From: Marinobacter sp. F3R08 | GTDB taxonomy: Bacteria > Pseudomonadota > Gammaproteobacteria > Pseudomonadales > Oleiphilaceae | Direction of reading: 5' to 3' | DNA: 64,000 bases | NCBI RefSeq assembly: GCF_018860425.1 | Contig: NZ_JAHKPI010000025.1 | Coordinates: 876,381 to 940,380, forward strand | Shown: positions 25,727-32,963 of the stretch, piece by piece | Layout: each line of letters opens with the position of its first letter | Numbering within the stretch: position 1 is the stretch's first letter | Made by a program: the position numbers and the translations under genes | Notes under the pieces: generated by a model | Told to the model about the DNA's origin: nothing | Database searches by the model: none | The model's input: the letters and a program-made list of their open reading frames with translations, nothing else

Positions 25727-28700
25727 GCCGCCGCCAGCTTCGCTGCCTGCTGCCACATAAAGTTCGGCATCGGCGTTCGGAGTTTCCAGGTAATACTCAT
25801 CGGCTGGGAACCGGTGTGAGACACGTAATCCACCTCACCATAATTCACAAACCCCATCGTGCGACCATATTCGTCTTTCGCCTGCTCTCTTACAAACAAG
25901 AGCAACCGCTTGTTGATGGCTTGGTGTTGAATATAGTCCTTCCCTTTACCACGGTCAGGCCGGGAACTGTTTTGCGACTGCCAGTGGAATAACTGCTCAT
26001 TGATAGCGTAGTCGTGGTACATAGTGGTTGGGGAGAACTGCTTTTCGTTTTTGTCCAAGGTGACAAACAGCAGCTCAATATTTTGATCCTGAATGACATA
26101 TACACCTTCCCTCGATGGTGGCTGATGCTCGAACGTCATCGCACCGAAGCCAACCAGAATCTGCTCTCGGGAATAGCGGGCGTGCAATCGTAGCGGGACT
26201 TCCCGCAACTCCGGCATCGCCGGCTGCTCGTGTTTGGTTTTCGCCAATTTCCAGTCGAGCACGTCCACCAGCTCCTGTTCCAGCCCCAGCTTGCTGAGTC
26301 CTGCCAAGCTTTGTGTCAGCGAATCAAATTCCAGCTCTGGCCCTGCTTTCTGCCAGAAGTCGTAATGGCACATAAGTGCCTGGCGACCTTTCGGGTCGTC
26401 ACAGCTAAACCCTGCCTGGCATAGCTTCTTAAGAAACATCAGGTACTGGTGATCGTCGCAGATCAAAATCCGATTGTGGATGGCCTTCTTCGCCAGTTTA
26501 AACGAGTCATCGGCTCTGTCTTCGTCTTTTGCCTTGCTCACCAACTCGGCCCAACTGCCCCGTTTGTAGAGTTCGTTCAGGTCGATGTGGGGATGATGGG
26601 TTATGAAGTTCTTCAGCGTGAGTGGCTGAGTGGAATGCTGTGGGAACTGCCGAACAAGAGACACCAGCCGCTTCATGGTCAGCGTGGCTTGCCGGATGTT
26701 GCTCAGCACCATCTCCTGGGTTTTCTTGGTGAGCTCAATTCGGCAACCCAGTGGTGCATGGGGAAAACCCTGCTTCAGTTCTTCCGAAATTGAGCGTTCT
26801 GACTTACCCACCAGTGCCCGGAATTTATTGGCGAAATCATATTCAGGCCGAGAATTACCAACAAAGTCCAAGACTGTGCAGCAATCTTTGTCGTCAGCAA
26901 GGCGTAAACCCCGACCCAGTTGCTGAAGGAAGATGGTCAGGCTTTCGGTTGGGCGCAGGAATAACAGGGTGTCGACTTCCGGAATATCGACGCCTTCGTT
27001 GAATATGTCGACCACACACAGCACGTTGATTTGCCCGGAGCGAATGGCTTGCTGCTTTTGTTGGCGTTCGTGGCTGTTGTCACTGGTGAGCACATCGGCC
27101 TTGATGCCGTGCAACAGGAGCTGCTCCACCATGAAGGTCGCGTGTTCACGGCTCACACAGAAAGCGAGAGCTTTCATGCTGGCTATATCGGTGACGATTT
27201 CCCGCAAGCTTCGCAGAATCTTTTTTACGCGATTCTGGTTGTGCGTATACAAATTCGTCAACTGAGCAATATCGTAACGCCCACGACTCCAAGGAATGGT
27301 GCGCAGGTCGGTGTCATCATCTATTCCAAAGTATTGGAAGGGGCAAAGGTGGCGGCGGTTGATGGCCTCCGGTAACCGGAGTTCGGCGGCAATCACGCCA
27401 CCAAAGTCGCTGAGAATATCGCCGCCATCGTGTCGCTCCGGAGTCGCTGTCAGTCCCAGCAGTATTTCGGGCGAGAAGTGTTCCAATACCGCCCGATAAC
27501 TCGATGCGGCGATGTGGTGCACTTCGTCGATTACGATGTAGTCGTAATAGCCTTCAGTGAGCTTTAGCTGATCCAGCTGGTTATTCAGAGTCTGAATCGA
27601 AACAAACAACTGCCGGTAGTGTTCCGGCAACTGGCCGCCTACCCAGAGTTCACCGAAAGCATTATTACGCAGCACGCCACGGTAAGCTTCCCGGGCTTGG
27701 CGCAGAATTTCCTCCCGGTGCGCCACAAACAGAAAGTGGGCGTTTGGTTTTGCTTTCAGAAAGCGCCGAAAATCAAACGCCGAGATCAGGGTCTTGCCAG
27801 TGCCAGTGGCGGCCACCACGAGGTTTCGCAAACGCTGGTGCACGTCCCGCTCAACAGAGAGTTGCTCTAGAATGTCTTTCTGATGCGGAAACGGCGTAAT
27901 TTCGAAATAGTGGGAGGAGCCGGGAGCGTCCAACCCTTTTTGTTGTTTTAGTGCGCGGTTGAGCTTTTCTGTACTCTCAGCCCGGCCATCGAACCATTCA
28001 AAGTCTTCCGAAGCCCAATAGGTTTCAAAGGTACTGAGCGATTTGTTGATGATGTGAGGGATTTCCTGAGCGGTGATCTTAAGATTCCACTCAAGGCCAT
28101 TGGTCAGCGCCGATCGAGATAGGTTTGATGAACCGATGTAACCGGTGTGAAAACCCGTGTTCCGGAGGAACAAATAGCTCTTGGCGTGCAACCTTTCACG
28201 CTCGGTGTTGTAGCTCAACTTCACTTCGGTGTTCGGCAGGCTAGCCAGATACTCAACGGCTTTGGCATCCGTTGCCCCCATGTAAGAGGTGGTGATGATT
28301 TTCAGCTCTCGCCCACTCGCTGTGAAGGCTTCCAGTTCTTTCCGGAATATCCGAATTCCGGCCCATTTGATGAACGAGACCAACCAGTAAATCCGGTCCG
28401 CTGACAAAATCTCGCGTTTTAGCTCTGACTCCAGTGACAAGCCAGCATTACTGCCTGAAAATAACTCACTCTGTGTGAGTCCTGTGAGCGGGAAAATGTC
28501 TTCAACATACTGCTTCAGGTTCGCAGCAACTGGGTTTTTCAGCTCATAAAGGGCGGTGAGGATCTTTCCTTGGCTATCGAGCAGGTTCTCATCCAGGAAC
28601 CCATCATCCTGCACCTGCCCCCTGAGCCACAGCAGCAACTGATTCGATAACTCGATTTGCTCCTGAAGTCGGTTGTCGCCCGAAGGCACCGACCCAATAG

Positions 28701-28851
28701 CGAACTCCAGAATGTTAGTCAGGAATCGTGACAACCATACAGATGCTTCCACACTGCTAAGCTGGCGCTCACCTACGTAAAACTGTTTTCGGTCCAATCT
28801 GTTTTCTACGAGCCGGGTAATAAGCTGCTCGTAGATTCCGGTCTGCTGCAT
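25723..28851 (-). CDS. PLD-nuclease / superfamily 2 helicase / DUF3427 protein
   Basis: A 1042-residue multidomain protein. The N-terminal 150 residues are not recognised. A phospholipase-D-type nuclease half follows (HAKSYLFLRN ... GSSNLSRSAL near 225-250). Next is an SF2 helicase with Walker A AATGTGKTL (near 348), DEVHH (near 442), LTATPERHDGGD and helicase C motifs NEGVDIPEVD and QQLGRGLR. The C-terminal 170 residues match DUF3427 in character. Proteins of this architecture are common in defence islands. The local base composition looks less GC-rich than the SMC-like genes next door, consistent with transfer. It heads a two-gene operon with the methyltransferase-HNH gene. Confidence 0.88.
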   Translation of the reverse strand: MQQTGIYEQLITRLVENRLDRKQFYVGERQLSSVEASVWLSRFLTNILEFAIGSVPSGDNRLQEQIELSNQLLLWLRGQVQDDGFLDENLLDSQGKILTALYELKNPVAANLKQYVEDIFPLTGLTQSELFSGSNAGLSLESELKREILSADRIYWLVSFIKWAGIRIFRKELEAFTASGRELKIITTSYMGATDAKAVEYLASLPNTEVKLSYNTERERLHAKSYLFLRNTGFHTGYIGSSNLSRSALTNGLEWNLKITAQEIPHIINKSLSTFETYWASEDFEWFDGRAESTEKLNRALKQQKGLDAPGSSHYFEITPFPHQKDILEQLSVERDVHQRLRNLVVAATGTGKTLISAFDFRRFLKAKPNAHFLFVAHREEILRQAREAYRGVLRNNAFGELWVGGQLPEHYRQLFVSIQTLNNQLDQLKLTEGYYDYIVIDEVHHIAASSYRAVLEHFSPEILLGLTATPERHDGGDILSDFGGVIAAELRLPEAINRRHLCPFQYFGIDDDTDLRTIPWSRGRYDIAQLTNLYTHNQNRVKKILRSLREIVTDIASMKALAFCVSREHATFMVEQLLLHGIKADVLTSDNSHERQQKQQAIRSGQINVLCVVDIFNEGVDIPEVDTLLFLRPTESLTIFLQQLGRGLRLADDKDCCTVLDFVGNSRPEYDFANKFRALVGKSERSISEELKQGFPHAPLGCRIELTKKTQEMVLSNIRQATLTMKRLVSLVRQFPQHSTQPLTLKNFITHHPHIDLNELYKRGSWAELVSKAKDEDRADDSFKLAKKAIHNRILICDDHQYLMFLKKLCQAGFSCDDPKGRQALMCHYDFWQKAGPELEFDSLTQSLAGLSKLGLEQELVDVLDWKLAKTKHEQPAMPELREVPLRLHARYSREQILVGFGAMTFEHQPPSREGVYVIQDQNIELLFVTLDKNEKQFSPTTMYHDYAINEQLFHWQSQNSSRPDRGKGKDYIQHQAINKRLLLFVREQAKDEYGRTMGFVNYGEVDYVSHTGSQPMSITWKLRTPMPNFMWQQAAKLAAA

Positions 28852-29029
28852 CGTGTACGTCCCACATTGATGACTTCCAGAATAGCGGCGCTGTGGCCAC
28901 CGGCATTCCTTATATCTCGCAATCTAACTAAATCCGGCAGAATGACGCTAACCCCTAACGTGTCGGATTTCCATGAGATCCGCGATCCTCACGACAGGTT
29001 TTTTCTGACCATTGAGCCATTGCTATCGA
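28852..29029. other. Intergenic stretch upstream of the PLD-helicase gene
   Basis: This gap, together with the small ORF at 29030-29167, makes about 310 bases without a recognised gene between the YhaN-like gene and the helicase gene. It must contain the helicase promoter, read on the minus strand. I see no clear -35/-10 pair, terminator or repeat in it. Confidence 0.4.
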
Positions 29030-29167
29030 TTACGGTGTAGCCTTACATGACACCAGATAGATCGAGCGCTTGCACAATGTGGACGCACCGGACAGCCACA
29101 ACCGAATATCCAGCTTGCCGGTCAGCCGTCCGTAACTTGCAAAGCACTGCTTGGCGTCGCTAGTCAT
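29030..29167 (-). CDS. Small 45-residue ORF coupled to the YhaN-like gene
   Basis: An ATG at 29167 overlaps the stop of the YhaN-like gene as ATGA and opens a frame of 45 codons ending in TAA at 29030. The product begins MTSDAKQCFASYGRLTG, continues with KLDIRLWLSGAS and ends with a short Cys-containing tail. I do not recognise it. The coupling position favours a real peptide, but the reading could equally be the remnant of a larger gene broken at the cassette boundary, or chance. Confidence 0.3.
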   Translation of the reverse strand: MTSDAKQCFASYGRLTGKLDIRLWLSGASTLCKRSIYLVSCKATP

Positions 29168-31812
29168 GCCTGTGCAACTGCATTAACCTTCAAGCTCTGG
29201 AGGTCAATAGGTGGTACACCAAGGTCGTTCCAGTTCCCTGGATGGCAGGTAAACAGCAGTATCTGATGCCGGCTGGCCGCGTCAAACAGAATGCGTTTCA
29301 TATCTTCCAGGCGCTCGCTGTCACTGTGCACCAGGGTGTCGTCCAGTATCACCAGTGTCGGTCTTCCGGCTTCCCGTAGCAGGTCGGCATAGGCAAGGCG
29401 GCTGATCAGGCCCATCTGTTCCCGGGCGCCGAAGCTCAGTTCGGTGATCTGCCCCAGTTCGTTGCCCCGGCTGAAGGTGCCGGGCCGGAGCTGTTCGTCG
29501 ACTTCCAGGGAGGCTTCCGGGAAAAGCACCGACAAGTAGTGGTTGAAGTGCTTTTGCAGCGGTGCCTGAAGGCGGCGCGTGAGGGCCTGGCGTTTTTCGG
29601 TGAGCAGGGTCAGCAGCAGATCCAGCGCCTCGGCACGGCGGTGCAGTTCCTGGTAGCGGCGATTGCATTGGTCGAGCTCCGCTTCTTTCTCGTTGAGCTG
29701 TTCTTCCAGCCCTTCCGCCCCCCAGGCTTCCAGCCGGACTCTTATATCGCGGAGTTCCCGGCCCCGGTTTTCCTGGGTCTGGCGCAGGTGATTGGCCGCA
29801 TTCTGGTAGCGCTCGATATCCTGTTTGAGAAAGTCCGGGCGGGCCTCCCGGATTTCCCGTTCGCGGCGTTCGAGGCTGGCCTCCAACTCGGCCTGTTGTT
29901 TTTCGATATTCGCCAGCTCGGTGCTTATCTGCTGCAGCTGCTGCAGCCGCTCCGGGCTCTTTTCTTCATCGGCCAGTCGCTGCCATTCAGTTTGGGCGCT
30001 GTCCCGGGCCTGTGTCAGGGCAGACAATCGGGACTGATGCGCTCGCTCATCCGATTCGGTTTTATCCAGGGCGGTCCCGGCCTGAGTGAAAGCGGTTTCC
30101 GCTTGTTCCAGGGCGGGAACATTTTGTTTTGGATCCGGTGTTGGCGTGGCCTCTAATTGTTTTCTGACGTTCTCCAGTTCGATCTCTGCCTCGCTCTGTT
30201 CAGAGACGAGTTGCTCAAGCCCGGCCGGCGCCACGGATTTGAACAGTTCCTCGGCATGCTTCAGCGTTCTTTCGGCACTGTCATAGGCGGAAAGACGATC
30301 CTCCGCCTGTTCCACCGATGTCACGCCCAGGGCTTTCAATTGTTCTTCCAGGTTTTGTTCAAGGGCTTTGAGCTTCCTGCGGGTGCTGGCCAGCTCTTCC
30401 CCGCCGGGCGTTATGCCCAGGGTACCCACGCCCGGGATGACCAGCGCCGATTCCTCCAGGAGCTGCTGTTCGCCCTGCCCGGTCAGTGACTCGTTGTTCA
30501 GCGTTAATGAGGCGCCGGCGTCCAGCTGCCAGCTCAATCGGGTGGCAATGGTCCGTGAGCGAATGGTTTCCTCGTTTAGCTGGCTCCCGGTTGCTCTCAG
30601 TCTTTTGACCAGGGCTGAATCAATCCGGTTTTCTCTGGCCTGCTGCCTGGCTTGCTCCAGCTGCTGGTGATATTCCTTCGCTTTGGCAAGGTTCTGGGTA
30701 AGCACCTGTTTGTGCTGCTCCAGCCGCCGGACATCCTGCTTCAGCCGTTCCCGGGTTTGCAGCAAACCCGCCAGTTTTCGTTGTTTTTCTGCCTGTTCAT
30801 AGGCGGTTCTGGCTTCGGTCAAACGGCCTGTCACAGCCGGCGTTTGAGCCTGGGCCAGGCTGAGGTCTCGCTCGGCACGCTCAAGCTGGGCTTTTCGCTC
30901 TTCAAGCTGCCGACTCAGCCCTGCCAGATGTTCCCTGTTCTGCTGCAACAAACCCTGGTTTCGCTGCAGTTGGCTGAGTGTGGCTTTCTCCTGGGCTTGC
31001 TGTTGTTCCAGGCGCTCCACCTGCTGATAGCGCGTGCGAGCTTCTTCCAACTGTCGCTGGGCCTCTTCCCAGGGGCGCTCGGCCTCGGTCTGATCATAGT
31101 CGTGGGCGAGTTTGCCAAGCCGGTCGACCTGTTCCTGGTATTTATGCACCCGCTCCTTCAGTTCTTCGATTTCGGCCTCATACCGGGCGCGGTCTTTTTC
31201 CAGTTGCAGGTAGTCTCCACGGGGTTTACCGGTTCCGGTCAGCAGGGTGTCCCGCTGGCTGCGAACGGTCTCGATCAGGTCATCGCCGCCGGAGCTGGCC
31301 ACCTCGCCCACCATGGAATTCAGGGCGGACTTCAGGTGGTCGCCGGCATGTTCTATGGCCTGTTCGATGTCCTGCCCGGTGCCCTGTTCAACCCACAGCA
31401 AACCCGGTATACCCCAGTGTTCGGCCTTGCTGGCGCCACGCTTCGGGTACTGATAACCCAGCAATTCGGCCAGTTTTTCTTCGGCGTCGTCTTCGCTGTA
31501 GGTTTCGGTGCCAACGGCCAGGTCGCAGCGTTTTCGCTGGAGAAAGCTTTTGGTGAGGCGCCAGCTGCGGTTTTCGTGCTCGAAATCCAGTTCAATGGTG
31601 GGTGCCGCTGCAGAATCGCCCCAGGGACGCAGATCGTCGATGGCGGTCGAGCGGTAACGCTCGAAAAACGCCGCACGAATGGCTCGCACCAGCGTACTTT
31701 TACCGGATTCGTTGGGGCCGTGAATCAGGTTGAGGCCCGGTTGCAGGTTGTCCAGAACGAAGGGTTTGCGGAACTGGCGAAGCTGCTCAACGCGCATTCT
31801 CTGCAGTTTCAT
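29164..31812 (-). CDS. YhaN/SbcC-like coiled-coil ATPase
   Basis: An 882-residue RecF/SbcC-type ATPase. Walker A GPNESGKST lies at residues 32-40. Two long coiled-coil arms (about 195-410 and 500-740) flank a central segment. The C-terminal head carries the signature ELSFGAREQMGL and Walker B PTLVILDD. The pattern and length match the YhaN branch better than classical SbcC. With its nuclease partner (4-base overlap) it should process DNA ends or secondary structures. Whether it is housekeeping repair or part of the neighbouring defence-like cassette cannot be told from sequence. Confidence 0.87.
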   Translation of the reverse strand: MKLQRMRVEQLRQFRKPFVLDNLQPGLNLIHGPNESGKSTLVRAIRAAFFERYRSTAIDDLRPWGDSAAAPTIELDFEHENRSWRLTKSFLQRKRCDLAVGTETYSEDDAEEKLAELLGYQYPKRGASKAEHWGIPGLLWVEQGTGQDIEQAIEHAGDHLKSALNSMVGEVASSGGDDLIETVRSQRDTLLTGTGKPRGDYLQLEKDRARYEAEIEELKERVHKYQEQVDRLGKLAHDYDQTEAERPWEEAQRQLEEARTRYQQVERLEQQQAQEKATLSQLQRNQGLLQQNREHLAGLSRQLEERKAQLERAERDLSLAQAQTPAVTGRLTEARTAYEQAEKQRKLAGLLQTRERLKQDVRRLEQHKQVLTQNLAKAKEYHQQLEQARQQARENRIDSALVKRLRATGSQLNEETIRSRTIATRLSWQLDAGASLTLNNESLTGQGEQQLLEESALVIPGVGTLGITPGGEELASTRRKLKALEQNLEEQLKALGVTSVEQAEDRLSAYDSAERTLKHAEELFKSVAPAGLEQLVSEQSEAEIELENVRKQLEATPTPDPKQNVPALEQAETAFTQAGTALDKTESDERAHQSRLSALTQARDSAQTEWQRLADEEKSPERLQQLQQISTELANIEKQQAELEASLERREREIREARPDFLKQDIERYQNAANHLRQTQENRGRELRDIRVRLEAWGAEGLEEQLNEKEAELDQCNRRYQELHRRAEALDLLLTLLTEKRQALTRRLQAPLQKHFNHYLSVLFPEASLEVDEQLRPGTFSRGNELGQITELSFGAREQMGLISRLAYADLLREAGRPTLVILDDTLVHSDSERLEDMKRILFDAASRHQILLFTCHPGNWNDLGVPPIDLQSLKVNAVAQA

Positions 31813-32930
31813 TGGCCGGCCTCCTGTTCACGTTCCCGGAGCAGACCCGCCAGGATGGCCAGCGCATCCCGGGCTGTATCATCCTGCGCCTCTCCTTGCC
31901 GTTCGCGCAGGCTCTCAACCACCTCGCCCACGTAACCATCCGCTTTCAGCGCTGCAATGTCCTCATCGGTGGGTGCAAGTTGTAACCCGCTTCGCTCGCA
32001 GCGAAGGCTGCGGAATTTCGCCTCTGCAACCGACAACGCCTTCAACAATGTTTCTTCACCGGCGAGGGTTATCGAGCCTTCAAGGCGCAGATCGACAACG
32101 GCCGATTCGGGCAAGGCGTCCAGGCGTTCCAGCAATTGCTCAAGGTCAGACTGTACCGCCAGGGATTCCCGCCATTGATGCCATTGGTATCGCCCCGTTT
32201 GAAGTGGGGTTACTGTGGGCGGTGCCCCTGCCCCTGAAACTTCAACAATCAGGGCATTGCCCGCTTCGTTGTTTCGAAACCGTTCTGGCTCCGGGGTACC
32301 GCTGTACCAGGTTCGTTCATTGATTTGTTTGGTGCCGTGCCAGTCACCCAGCGCCAGGTAATCGAGCCTGCTGGCCTCTGCCCGATCAGGAGCGATGGGG
32401 TTGGTGGAGTCGATTTCCTCCGGCAACAGGCCCTGAACACTGCCGTGGGCCAGACCGATTCTGAGGTAACCCTCCGGCGACTCGTAGCCGGTGAACGGCT
32501 CGGTCAGATCACCGTAGGTATGGCGTTGAGTCAAAGGTGCACAAAGTACGCTGAGATGCTGAGGCTCCAGATTGATGACACCAGGCTGAAGCGCAAGGTG
32601 TACATTCCCGGGCACTGCACCCAGGCGCTGGGCGCGGGTCCACACGCTCTCTGCCAGGGCGGCATCGTGGTTGCCCGGCAGCATGACCCATGGGCCGGTA
32701 AATCCTTTTGTGGCGTTGAACACCCGGCGAATGGTTCGATCGGATACCGTTTGTGCATCGAAGACGTCACCGGCCACCAGTACCGCATCGCACTGGTGTT
32801 CATTAGCCAGCTGCGCAAGCTTTTCGATAGCTTCAAACCGGGCCTCGACCAGTGCTGCACCGTCTTCGGTTTCAAAACGGGTAAATGCCCGGCCCATCTG
32901 CCAGTCGGCCGTGTGCAAGAACTTTGGCAT
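31809..32930 (-). CDS. YhaO/SbcD-like metallophosphoesterase nuclease
   Basis: A 373-residue calcineurin-type phosphoesterase of the Mre11/SbcD/YhaO group. Metal-binding motifs are HTADWQMG (residues 6-13), VAGDVFD, PGNHD, LAHGS and GDWHG. In the first motif the usual His after Asp-x is Gln, which I recall as a feature of a bacterial subfamily rather than a broken site. It precedes and overlaps the ATPase gene by 4 bases (ATGA), so the two subunits are made together. It begins 33 bases after the formate dehydrogenase genes on the same strand. Confidence 0.87.
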   Translation of the reverse strand: MPKFLHTADWQMGRAFTRFETEDGAALVEARFEAIEKLAQLANEHQCDAVLVAGDVFDAQTVSDRTIRRVFNATKGFTGPWVMLPGNHDAALAESVWTRAQRLGAVPGNVHLALQPGVINLEPQHLSVLCAPLTQRHTYGDLTEPFTGYESPEGYLRIGLAHGSVQGLLPEEIDSTNPIAPDRAEASRLDYLALGDWHGTKQINERTWYSGTPEPERFRNNEAGNALIVEVSGAGAPPTVTPLQTGRYQWHQWRESLAVQSDLEQLLERLDALPESAVVDLRLEGSITLAGEETLLKALSVAEAKFRSLRCERSGLQLAPTDEDIAALKADGYVGEVVESLRERQGEAQDDTARDALAILAGLLREREQEAGQ

Positions 32931-32963
32931 TTTCTGTTCCTGAAAAATCCAAGAAGTGAATGT

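Noticed and set aside
30652..31935. 427-codon open frame on the plus strand
   Set aside because: Antisense to the YhaN-like coiled coils; no motif, and the opposite strand has full ATPase motifs.
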